Below are positions 42,539 through 50,356 of a DNA stretch of 64,000 nt, in pieces. This DNA comes from JBFLXB01 sp964570625 (GTDB lineage Bacteria; Nitrospirota; Nitrospiria; 2-01-FULL-66-17), in contig CAZMYW010000026.1 of the NCBI GenBank assembly GCA_964570625.1, positions 33,144 to 97,143 on the forward strand. Reading direction: 5' to 3'. Made by a program: the position numbers and the translations under genes. Under the pieces are notes generated by a model. It searched no databases. It had not been told where the DNA came from and saw nothing but the letters and a program-made list of their open reading frames with translations. Numbering within the stretch: position 1 is the first letter of the stretch; each line of letters opens with the position of its first letter.

Positions 42539-44361
42539 GCATCGTGGCGAATGCTGAAACGAGAGTGGTGATCATGGGCGGCCCTGCGGGCGTGAACGCG
42601 GCGCGGCGGATGGGGGAGTTCTGCCACCTCATTAAGAAGCCCTTGAACGTGGTGGCGTTTGTGTTTCCGCCGGACGCGGGTAAGACCGCGGAGATTCCGT
42701 ACGGCGCGCAGCTGGTCTCGCTCCCGATCTACCGGACCGTGGCCGAGGCCACCGCGAATCACCCGGAGATCAACGCCACGCTGATCTACGTCGGGGCCGA
42801 CCGGGCGACCAAGGCCGGGCAGGACGCCTTGGCCGATCCCAAGATCACGCTGGTCTCGATGATCACGGAAGGGGTGCCGGAAAAAGACGCGAAGCTGCTG
42901 GCCAAAGACGCCAAGAAGCGCGGCAAGACCTTCAACGGCCCGTCGTCGATCGGCATCCTCTCGGCCGGCGAATCGCGCCTGGGCGTGATCGGCGGCGAGT
43001 TCAACAACCTGGTGCTCAGCAAGCTGTACCGGCCGGGATCGTTCGGGGTCATCACCAAGTCCGGCGGGCTGTCCAACGAGATCATGTGGATCTGCAGCCA
43101 GTTCGCGGACGGTGTGACCACCGCGATCGGCATCGGCGGCGACGCCTACCCCGGGACCGATTTCGTGTCGTACCTGGAGATGTTCGAACAAGACCCGCAG
43201 ACCAAGGCGGTGATCATCGTCGGCGAGATGGGCGGAAACCTCGAAGAGCAGGCCGCCGCGTGGTACGGCGCCAAGAAACGGCGGATCAAGTTGATCGGCG
43301 TGATCTCGGGTTTCTGCCAGGAACACTTGCCCAAAGGCATGAAGTTCGGCCACGCCGGCGCCAAGGAAGGGTTGCGCGGCGAGGGCAGCGCCCGATCCAA
43401 GACCGACGCGCTGCGCCACGCGGGCGCCATCGTGCCCGACACGTTCGGCGCGCTCGGACCCGCGATCGAAAAAGTCTACCGCGAGATGGTCGAATCCAAA
43501 GTCATCTCACCGGTGGCCGACGCGGATGCCGCGGCCCTGCCCAAGCTCCCCAAGAGCATGGATCAGGCGATCAGGAGCGGCGACGTGATGGTCGAACCCC
43601 TGGTCAAAACCACGATCTCGGACGACCGCGGCGACGAACCGCTCTACGACGGGTATCCTGCGTCAGAGTTGATCAATAAGGGATATCAGATTCCGCACGT
43701 CATCGGTCTGCTCTGGAACAAGAAACTCGCGTCCGCGCAGGAAGCCGAGATCATCAAGCGGATCATCATGTTGTCGGCCGATCACGGGCCGTGTGTATCC
43801 GGCGCGTTGGTCACGATCATCGCGGCGGGCGCCGGGATCAACATGGCCCAGGGGGTGGCGGCGGGCATGATGATGATCGGTCCGCGCTTCGGGGGCGCGG
43901 TGACCGACGCGGGTAAGTGGTTCAAATACGCGGTGGATCAGAAGCTGGCGCCCGAGGCGTTCCTCGACTACATGAAGGCCAACGTGGGCCCGGTGCCGGG
44001 CATCGGCCACCGCGTGAAGAGCGTGAAAAACCCGGACAAACGCGTGTCCGAACTCGTCTCGTACGTGAAGAGTCTGGCGATCCCGATGCCGCACCTGGAC
44101 TTCGCGCTGCAGGTCGAGAAAATCACCACTGCCAAGAAAGACACGTTGATCTTGAACGTGGACGGCACCATTGCCGCGATCCTGGTGGATCTGGGGTACC
44201 CGGTGGAAAGCCTGAACGGCTTTTTCATCCTGGCCCGAACGATCGGGTTTATCGGCCACTGGATCGATCAAAAGCGACAGGGCAGCCGTTTGATCCGGCT
44301 GTTCGACTATTTGGTCAATTATGCGACGCCCAAGCGGCGCGAAGTGCCGCCGCTGGGATAG
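42535..44361 (+). CDS. aclA: ATP-citrate lyase, alpha (large) subunit
   Basis: A 608-residue subunit with an N-terminal succinyl-CoA synthetase alpha-like part (VVIMGGPAGVNAARRMG; GPSSIGILSAGES) and a C-terminal citrate synthase-like lyase part (from about residue 345: IGLLWNKKLASAQEAEI, then DHGPCVSGALVTI and GIGHRVKS). The phosphorylated His273 is in KFGHAGAKEG. Length and two-subunit layout match the bacterial enzyme. It starts in an ATGA overlap, and a dispersed palindrome starts at its TAG stop. Confidence 0.94.
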   Translation: MSIVANAETRVVIMGGPAGVNAARRMGEFCHLIKKPLNVVAFVFPPDAGKTAEIPYGAQLVSLPIYRTVAEATANHPEINATLIYVGADRATKAGQDALADPKITLVSMITEGVPEKDAKLLAKDAKKRGKTFNGPSSIGILSAGESRLGVIGGEFNNLVLSKLYRPGSFGVITKSGGLSNEIMWICSQFADGVTTAIGIGGDAYPGTDFVSYLEMFEQDPQTKAVIIVGEMGGNLEEQAAAWYGAKKRRIKLIGVISGFCQEHLPKGMKFGHAGAKEGLRGEGSARSKTDALRHAGAIVPDTFGALGPAIEKVYREMVESKVISPVADADAAALPKLPKSMDQAIRSGDVMVEPLVKTTISDDRGDEPLYDGYPASELINKGYQIPHVIGLLWNKKLASAQEAEIIKRIIMLSADHGPCVSGALVTIIAAGAGINMAQGVAAGMMMIGPRFGGAVTDAGKWFKYAVDQKLAPEAFLDYMKANVGPVPGIGHRVKSVKNPDKRVSELVSYVKSLAIPMPHLDFALQVEKITTAKKDTLILNVDGTIAAILVDLGYPVESLNGFFILARTIGFIGHWIDQKRQGSRLIRLFDYLVNYATPKRREVPPLG

Positions 44362-44483
44362 AGCCTGTCCATGACCGGTCATCTGCGGCGTTGCCGCTGC
44401 GCTTCCGGTGCTCACGTACGACTCAGTACGCTGCGCTCCGGTTCTCGCGGCGCCTTGCATCTGACGCGTTCCTGAACAGGCTC
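44361..44483 (+). repeat. Dispersed palindromic element, copy 6
   Basis: Begins on the last base of the aclA stop (TAG then AGCCTGTCCATGACC) and ends CGTTCCTGAACAGGCTC. Core and hairpin as in the other copies. It separates aclA from the iron-sulfur gene and may reduce read-through. Confidence 0.88.
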
Positions 44484-44565
44484 CGCTATCGCGGTTACTT
44501 GCAAACGTTGTTTGGGTGGAGTTGGCTGGCGGGAGGTTCGTCGTTTACTGTAAGCTAAGGGCATC

Positions 44566-45279
44566 ATGAGCGAGTCAACCAACACACAATCCCCCCACAC
44601 GACCGGCGTCATGCCGCGCTTCGTGACGGTGGAAGTGATGGGCAAGAAGCACCAGGTGCCCGAGGGGATCACCGTGATCCAGGCGCTCTGGTACACCGGT
44701 CACGAAATGATCCGCGGAATCGGCTGCCTGGGCGGCACCTGCGGGGCGTGCGGCATGGTCTACCGCATGCCGGGACAATACGAGCTGCTCAACGGCCTGG
44801 GGTGTCAGACCACGGTGCGCGACGGCATGTGGTTCTCCATGGTCGCGAACTACCCCGCGGCGCAGGCCCACTACCGGATGCAGGACCTGACCAACGCCAA
44901 AGAACAGCTGTTCGAGCTGTATCCCGAGTCCGCGCGCTGCGTGAACTGCAACGCCTGCAACCGCGTCTGCCCCCAAGGGATCGACGTGCGCAGCAGCATC
45001 TGGTACGCGGTGTTCGGCGACTTTCAGAAAGTCGCGGACCTGACCATGAGCTGCAACATGTGCGGCCTGTGTATCACCCGGTGCGTGGCGGACATGCCGC
45101 CCAATCTGATCGGCCTCTACGCGCGTCGGACCTACGGAGCGCTCTACGCGCCTGCGGCCGAGGAGCTGACGCAGCGGGTGGCGCAACTGACCGACGGGCG
45201 CTTCCGAGACGACCTCGACCGGTTGCTCACGATCGACGCGTCCGAACTGAAATCGCGGGCGGCTGCGCTCAGCCGCTAA
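44566..45279 (+). CDS. frdB: Fumarate reductase/succinate dehydrogenase-type iron-sulfur subunit
   Basis: A 237-residue electron-transfer subunit. The N-terminal ferredoxin-like domain binds [2Fe-2S] with GCLGGTCGACG and a later GLGCQT. The C-terminal domain has two four-Cys sets, CVNCNACNRVCP and CNMCGLCITRC, so two [4Fe-4S] clusters look possible, whereas classical SdhB/FrdB has one [4Fe-4S] and one [3Fe-4S]. No membrane-anchor gene is beside it. AAGGG is 6 nt before ATG 44566. It is immediately followed (5 bp) by the flavoprotein gene, so they form one complex that reduces fumarate in the rTCA cycle. Confidence 0.83.
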   Translation: MSESTNTQSPHTTGVMPRFVTVEVMGKKHQVPEGITVIQALWYTGHEMIRGIGCLGGTCGACGMVYRMPGQYELLNGLGCQTTVRDGMWFSMVANYPAAQAHYRMQDLTNAKEQLFELYPESARCVNCNACNRVCPQGIDVRSSIWYAVFGDFQKVADLTMSCNMCGLCITRCVADMPPNLIGLYARRTYGALYAPAAEELTQRVAQLTDGRFRDDLDRLLTIDASELKSRAAALSR

Positions 45280-45284
45280 ACGCC

Positions 45285-46895
45285 GTGACACCCGACGCTA
45301 TCACCGAATCCCGCGGTCGCGTGGACGCGACCCGCTCCGACCGCAAGGGCCAGACCCTGCCGCTGCTGGCCCAGGCCGACAAAGACGCGCTCCTGCACCA
45401 GTATCATCCCGACTACAAGGCGGACGCGTACCGTCCGCTCAAGGCCGGACCCAACGCCGGACAGAAGACCGTCCACGAAGTGGCGGATCTCCTGGAAGGC
45501 GACAGCGCGGTGACCGCCGCGGACGTGAAGGCCCAGGCGGACTACGTCACCGACCTGCTCATCATCGGCGGGGGCGGGGCCGGTTGTGCCGCCGCGCTGG
45601 CGGCCCGCGCCGCGGGCGCCAAGGTCTTGCTGGCCACCAAGTTGCGGCTTGGCGATTCCAACACGGTGATGGCTGAGGGCGGGATGCAGGTCGCGATCAA
45701 GCCCGAAGACTCGCCGGTCCGACATTTCCTCGACACGATCAAGGGCGGGCACTTCGCCAACGACCGCGAGCTGCTCAAGGTGCTGGTCGAAGAGGGGCCC
45801 GCGGCCACGCAATGGCTGCTCTCGCTCGGGGTGTTGTTCGACCGCGACGAGACCGGCAATCTCAAAGTGCGCAGCGGCGGCGCCACCAGCACGCCGCGGC
45901 TGTTGACCTGTAAGGATTACACCGGGCTCGAGTTGATGCGCGTGCTCAAAGACGCGGTGATCAACGAAGACGTGCAGATCGTCGAGTTTGCGCCCGCGGT
46001 GGAACTGCTGAGCGACGGATCGGGCCGTTGCACCGGCGCGATCCTCAAGAACCTGGACAACGACCGCTTGTTGACGGTGCACGCCAAGGCGGTGATTCTG
46101 GCCACCGGCGGCAGCGGCCGCCTGCATATTCAGGGATTCCCCACCAGCAACCACTTCGGCGCAACCGGCGACGCGTTACCGCTCGCGTACCGGATCGGGG
46201 CCGAACTCGCGTTCATCGACACGTTCCAGTATCACCCCACCGGCGCCATCTACCCGGAACCCATGGCCGGCCTGCTCGTGACCGAGGCGATCCGCGCCGC
46301 GGGCTCGCAACTGGTCAACCGCATGGGCGAACGCTTCATCAACGAGACCGACACGCGCGACGTGGTGGCGGCGGCGATCATCCGCGAGTGCGTCGAGGGC
46401 CGTGGGGTCACCACGCCGTCCGGACGACGCGGCGTGTGGCTCGACGCCCCGATGGTGGATCTGGTCAACGGGGAGGGCACGCTGGACACGCGGTTTCCCA
46501 ACATGCGCAAATTGTTCTCGCGGTACGAGATCGACATCCGTGAGCAGGCGGTGTTGATCCACCCCACGCTGCACTACCAGAACGGCGGCGTGAAGATCGG
46601 GGTGGACGGCAACTCCAGCGTCAAAGGACTCTACGTGGCCGGCGAAGCCTCCGGCGGATTGCACGGCCGCAACCGGCTGATGGGGAACTCGCTGCTCGAC
46701 ATCATCGTGTTCGGCCGCCGCGCAGGTCATGCCGCGGCGACCTATTCCAAGGCCGCAGCGTTGGGCGTGGTGACGGTGGAACACCTGGCGGGGTTTCGCC
46801 GGGGCCTGAAAGACGCGGGCATCGCGCCCGGGGTGATCTCGCCGCGCCTGATTCCCGACTATGTTCGCCGCGAAGCCGCAACCAGCCGGTCGTAG
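45285..46895 (+). CDS. frdA: Fumarate reductase/succinate dehydrogenase-type flavoprotein subunit
   Basis: About 536 residues from GTG 45285. After an N-terminal extension of ~90 residues comes the FAD domain (LLIIGGGGAGCAAALAARA). The segment GDSNTVMAEGGM corresponds to the SHTxAAxGG flavinylation site, with Asn126 where the FAD-linking His normally is, so FAD is probably not covalent. Substrate-site motifs are YHPTGAIYPEP, LHYQNGGVKIG and HGRNRLMGNSLLD. L-aspartate oxidase is related, but the neighbouring iron-sulfur subunit and aclBA favour fumarate reductase. Confidence 0.82.
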   Translation: MTPDAITESRGRVDATRSDRKGQTLPLLAQADKDALLHQYHPDYKADAYRPLKAGPNAGQKTVHEVADLLEGDSAVTAADVKAQADYVTDLLIIGGGGAGCAAALAARAAGAKVLLATKLRLGDSNTVMAEGGMQVAIKPEDSPVRHFLDTIKGGHFANDRELLKVLVEEGPAATQWLLSLGVLFDRDETGNLKVRSGGATSTPRLLTCKDYTGLELMRVLKDAVINEDVQIVEFAPAVELLSDGSGRCTGAILKNLDNDRLLTVHAKAVILATGGSGRLHIQGFPTSNHFGATGDALPLAYRIGAELAFIDTFQYHPTGAIYPEPMAGLLVTEAIRAAGSQLVNRMGERFINETDTRDVVAAAIIRECVEGRGVTTPSGRRGVWLDAPMVDLVNGEGTLDTRFPNMRKLFSRYEIDIREQAVLIHPTLHYQNGGVKIGVDGNSSVKGLYVAGEASGGLHGRNRLMGNSLLDIIVFGRRAGHAAATYSKAAALGVVTVEHLAGFRRGLKDAGIAPGVISPRLIPDYVRREAATSRS

Positions 46896-46897
46896 CT

Positions 46898-47020
46898 AAG
46901 CCTGTCCATGACCGGCCATCTGCGGCGTTGCCGCTGCGCGCCCGATCCTCACGTACGGACCAGTACGCTCCGGGTCGGGTGCTCGCGGCGCCTGGCAGCT
47001 GACCGCTCCTGAACAGGCTT
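46898..47020 (+). repeat. Dispersed palindromic element, copy 7
   Basis: AAGCCTGTCCATGACCGG to CTCCTGAACAGGCTT, three bases after the stop of frdA. The left end differs at its first base; otherwise intact. It lies between frdA and the Anbu remnant. Confidence 0.87.
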
Positions 47021-47058
47021 CGGTCAGCTTGGGCTGACCGTCAAACCGGTCCAGCACC

Positions 47059-47457
47059 TTACCTGTCCCACGACGGATTGGGGACCTTCGCAAACAACTC
47101 GCGGAGCCCATCCGACCATCGCCGCCTGATATCTCTGAAATACACGTCGTCCCCGTCGATACTCCGCCGAAGACCCACCCGCAAGCTGTCGCGCACGTAA
47201 CAGAGCAGATCGATCGGCGCGCCTACCGACAGGTTGCTGCGGATGGTGGAGTCGAACGAGATCAATGTACATTTGATGGCTTCGTCGAGGCTGCTCTTGT
47301 GCGTGATCACGCGGTCGATGATGGGTTTGCCGTATTTGACCTCTCCGGATTGAAAATACGGGGTCTCGGGCGTGGCCTCGATGAAGTTGCCCGCGGCGTA
47401 GATGTTGAAGAGACGCGGCGGTTCGCCGCGGATCTGGCCGCCGTGTGTATGGTACGG
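47059..47457 (-). pseudogene. Proteasome-type protease (Anbu), 5'-truncated remnant
   Basis: On the minus strand, a frame of about 132 codons from just below an in-frame stop (47458-47460) to TAA 47059-47061 gives the C-terminal part of the bacterial proteasome-like protein Anbu: GGQIRGEPPRLFNIYAAGNF, SGEVKYGKPIIDRVI, TLISFDSTIRSNLSVGAPID and LRVGLRRSIDGDDV. Intact Anbu proteins are about 240-260 residues with an N-terminal catalytic Thr/Ser; that half is missing and the sequence beyond the stop is the sucC promoter region. A GTG inside (47310) would give only a short fragment. A non-functional relic is the likeliest reading. Confidence 0.75.
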
Positions 47458-47535
47458 TCAATCTAATACAAGTGCGGGTCCCCTGGCAACTGCGGCGCCC
47501 AGACGGCCCGCGACCAGGCTGCGGAGGACCCGCAA

Positions 47536-47564
47536 TTGACGCGTTTTGGCGAAGTTGCTACAAT
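47536..47564 (+). promoter_or_regulatory. Predicted sigma70-type promoter of sucCD
   Basis: TTGACG (47536-47541), 17-bp spacer, TACAAT (47559-47564), about 60 bp before ATG 47623. It points into sucC and away from the Anbu remnant. Confidence 0.72.
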
Positions 47565-47622
47565 CCCGCCTCATTCTCTCAATCACCCTCGACCCGTGAA
47601 TGACCAAGGACGATAGCCCTTC

Positions 47623-48795
47623 ATGAATATCCACGAATTTCAGGCCAAACAACTGTTCGCGAAGTTCAACGTGCCGGTGCCGCGAGGACGGCGCACCGAC
47701 GTGATCGACGAAGCCACGGCGATCGCTGCCGAGCTGGCGTCCCCCGTCACGGTAGTCAAGGCTCAGATCCACGCGGGAGGACGCGGCAAGGCGGGCGGCG
47801 TCAAGTTGGCTAAGTCGCGGGATCAGGTCGCGCCGCTGGCGCGCGAGATTCTGGGCAAGACCCTGGTGACGCCTCAAACCGGTCCGCAGGGCAAGGTCGT
47901 CAAGAAGCTGTTGATCGAAGAGGGCGTGAGTATCGGCCACGAGTACTACCTCTCGTTGGTGGTAGACCGCGCGTCGGCATCCATCGCGGTGGTGGCCAGC
48001 CGCGAGGGCGGCATGGACATCGAGGAGGTGGCGGCCAGCCATCCCGAGAAGATCATCAAGGTTTTCATCGATCCTACGATCGGGTATCAGCCCTTTCACG
48101 GCCGCCGCGTGGCGTTTGCGCTGGGCCTGCCTAAAGACACGGTCAACGCGTTCGTGAAGGTACTGGGTTCGGTGTACGCATTGTTCATGGCCAAAGACGC
48201 GTCGCTGGTGGAAATCAACCCCTTGGTGTTGACCACGGACCAGAAATGGATCGCGCTCGACGCCAAGATGACCTTCGACGACAACGGCTTGTTCCGGCAG
48301 GACGACGTCCGCGCATTCCGGGACCTCGACGAGGAAGAGCCGCTGGAGATCAAGGCGTCCGAACATAACCTCAATTACGTCAAACTCGATGGCACGATCG
48401 GGTGTATGGTCAACGGCGCGGGGCTGGCGATGGCGACGATGGACGTGGTGAAGCTGGCGGGCGGCGCTCCGGCCAACTTCCTCGACGTGGGCGGCGGCGC
48501 GACCAAAGAGACCGTGAAAGAGGCGTTCGGTATCTTGATGGCGGACCCAAACGTGAAAGGGGTGTTTGTCAACATTTTCGGCGGCATCGTGCGCTGCGAG
48601 CGGATTGCGGGCGGGATCATCGACGCCACGCGTGAAGTAGAACTGAATATCCCCCTGGTGGTGCGGCTCGACGGCACCAACGCCGAGGAGGGCAAGAAGT
48701 TGTTGGCCTCGTCGGGTCTCAATCTGGAAGTGGCCGGTACGATGTGGGAGGGCGCGCAGCGAATCGTGTCTCTTTCAGGGGGAGCCGCGCGATGA
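47623..48795 (+). CDS. sucC: Succinyl-CoA synthetase (succinate-CoA ligase), beta subunit
   Basis: A 390-residue ATP-grasp subunit of typical length: MNIHEFQAKQLFAKFNVPVP, VVKAQIHAGGRGKAGGVKLA, LVEINPLVLT and NYVKLDGTIGCMVNGAGLAM are signature segments, and LDVGGGATKETVKEAF follows. With SucD it interconverts succinate and succinyl-CoA with ATP; in the rTCA cycle it runs toward succinyl-CoA for 2-oxoglutarate synthesis. It has its own promoter and an ATGA overlap with sucD. Confidence 0.95.
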   Translation: MNIHEFQAKQLFAKFNVPVPRGRRTDVIDEATAIAAELASPVTVVKAQIHAGGRGKAGGVKLAKSRDQVAPLAREILGKTLVTPQTGPQGKVVKKLLIEEGVSIGHEYYLSLVVDRASASIAVVASREGGMDIEEVAASHPEKIIKVFIDPTIGYQPFHGRRVAFALGLPKDTVNAFVKVLGSVYALFMAKDASLVEINPLVLTTDQKWIALDAKMTFDDNGLFRQDDVRAFRDLDEEEPLEIKASEHNLNYVKLDGTIGCMVNGAGLAMATMDVVKLAGGAPANFLDVGGGATKETVKEAFGILMADPNVKGVFVNIFGGIVRCERIAGGIIDATREVELNIPLVVRLDGTNAEEGKKLLASSGLNLEVAGTMWEGAQRIVSLSGGAAR

Positions 48796-49787
48796 GCATT
48801 CTGGTCGGCAAAGATTCCCGCGTCATCGTGCAGGGGCTCACCGGGCGCGAAGGCGGATTCCACGCGGATCAGTGCCTGGCGTACGGCACCAAAGTCGTGG
48901 GCGGGGTGACGCCGGGCAAGGGCGGCACGGCGTGGGTCGGGGAAACCTCGGGCAAAAAAGCGCCGGTGTACGACACGGTGCGTCAGGCGGTCGACGATGC
49001 CGGGGCCAATGTATCTCTGATCTTCGTGCCGCCGGCGTTCGCGGCCGACGCCGAGGTCCCGCTCATCATCTGCATCACCGAGGGCATCCCCATCCTGGAC
49101 ATGATGCGCGTGAAACGCGCCCTGTCCGGAAAATCGTCCCGCTTGATCGGTCCCAACTGCCCCGGGGTCATCACGCCGGGCCAGGCCAAGATCGGCATTA
49201 TGCCGGGGTTTATCCATCGTCCGGGCGCGGTGGGCGTGGTCTCGCGCAGCGGCACCTTGACCTACGAAGCGGTGTGGCAGGTCACGCAGCGGGGTCTGGG
49301 ACAAAGCACCTGCGTGGGGATCGGCGGCGACCCACTCAACGGCACCAACTTCATCGACTGCCTGCAGATGTTCGAGCGGGATCCCGACACTGAAGCGATC
49401 GTGATGATCGGGGAAATCGGCGGCGACGCCGAGGAGCAGGCCGCGTCGTACATCGCGCGGTCGGTGAAAAAACCGGTGGTGGGATTCATCGCCGGGATCA
49501 CCGCGCCTCCGGGCCGCCGGATGGGCCACGCGGGGGCGATCATTTCCGGCGGAGTGGGCAGCGCCTCCGACAAGATGGCCGCCATGGAGCGCGCCGGGGT
49601 GACCGTGGTCAAAAACCCGGCGTTGATCGGTGAGGCGATTAAAACGTTGCTGGGACGCAAGCCGCAACGGGTGGCCGCCAAGACGCGACCGGTCCGCGGC
49701 GCCGCGGCGCGCGCGACGCGAGGCCGGACCGCCGCCACCGCGCGGTCGCGGGGTCGAAGTCGCGGACGGGGGAGGAGCGGGCGATGA
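48792..49787 (+). CDS. sucD: Succinyl-CoA synthetase, alpha subunit, with Arg/Ala-rich C-terminal tail
   Basis: A 331-residue subunit: an N-terminal CoA-binding Rossmann domain (VIVQGLTGREGGFHADQ), then GPNCPGVITPG, and the phosphorylated His246 in MGHAGAIISGG. The normal protein would end near residue 287. Here a further 44 residues follow, almost entirely Arg, Ala, Gly, Thr and Ser (AAARATRGRTAATARSRGRS is a sample), giving a very basic tail. It overlaps the start of the next gene (ATGA). Core function is unaffected by sequence; the tail is unexplained. Confidence 0.93.
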   Translation: MSILVGKDSRVIVQGLTGREGGFHADQCLAYGTKVVGGVTPGKGGTAWVGETSGKKAPVYDTVRQAVDDAGANVSLIFVPPAFAADAEVPLIICITEGIPILDMMRVKRALSGKSSRLIGPNCPGVITPGQAKIGIMPGFIHRPGAVGVVSRSGTLTYEAVWQVTQRGLGQSTCVGIGGDPLNGTNFIDCLQMFERDPDTEAIVMIGEIGGDAEEQAASYIARSVKKPVVGFIAGITAPPGRRMGHAGAIISGGVGSASDKMAAMERAGVTVVKNPALIGEAIKTLLGRKPQRVAAKTRPVRGAAARATRGRTAATARSRGRSRGRGRSGR

Positions 49788-50353
49788 GGGGCGCGGTCAT
49801 CGCGGCGGCGACGACGGTCCTGCTGGCGGGATGGGGCTGGTTGTGGTCGTCCGTGGGACGGGCCGAGACCGGTCAGCGGATCCACGTCGGCGAGACGGCT
49901 CCGGACTTTACGCTCAGCGATCAAACCGGCATGCCGGTGACCCTCAGCGAGTTCCGCGGCGATCAGACCGTGATCCTGTACTTCTACCCCAAAGACGACA
50001 CCCCGGGGTGCACGAAACAGGCGTGTAGTTTCCGCGACGACATCGCGAGGTTCCAGGCACTCAACGTCCGGGTATTGGGTGTGAGCGTGGACGGCCTGGA
50101 TGCGCACCGCGCGTTCGCGGAAAAATACAAACTCACCTTTCCGATTCTGAGCGACGAGGACTATCGCGTGAGTCGAGCCTACGGGGTGTTGAGCGGGTTT
50201 GCGGGATTCACCTATGCGAAACGGACCACGTTTGTCATCGGTCCCGACGGCGCAATCCGCCGTATTTTCACCGACGTCGATCCCAAAGACCACACCACCG
50301 AACTGCTGCAGTACCTCAAGACCACGCTCGTTCCAAATCCGACCGAAGGCTAG
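49784..50353 (+). CDS. bcp: Peroxiredoxin of the Bcp/PrxQ type, exported
   Basis: A 189-residue thioredoxin-fold peroxidase. An N-terminal hydrophobic segment AVIAAATTVLLAGWGWLW ending before a likely signal cleavage site suggests periplasmic location, unlike cytoplasmic Bcp. The active site YPKDDTPGCTKQACSFRD carries the peroxidatic Cys and a resolving Cys five residues on. It reduces peroxides using thioredoxin-type donors. It overlaps the end of sucD (ATGA) and precedes anmK by 3 bp. Confidence 0.88.
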   Translation: MRGAVIAAATTVLLAGWGWLWSSVGRAETGQRIHVGETAPDFTLSDQTGMPVTLSEFRGDQTVILYFYPKDDTPGCTKQACSFRDDIARFQALNVRVLGVSVDGLDAHRAFAEKYKLTFPILSDEDYRVSRAYGVLSGFAGFTYAKRTTFVIGPDGAIRRIFTDVDPKDHTTELLQYLKTTLVPNPTEG

Positions 50354-50356
50354 TCC

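Noticed and set aside
47024..47461. 145-codon minus-strand frame in the Anbu remnant region
   Set aside because: It is in the wrong frame; the frame one base away encodes recognisable Anbu sequence.
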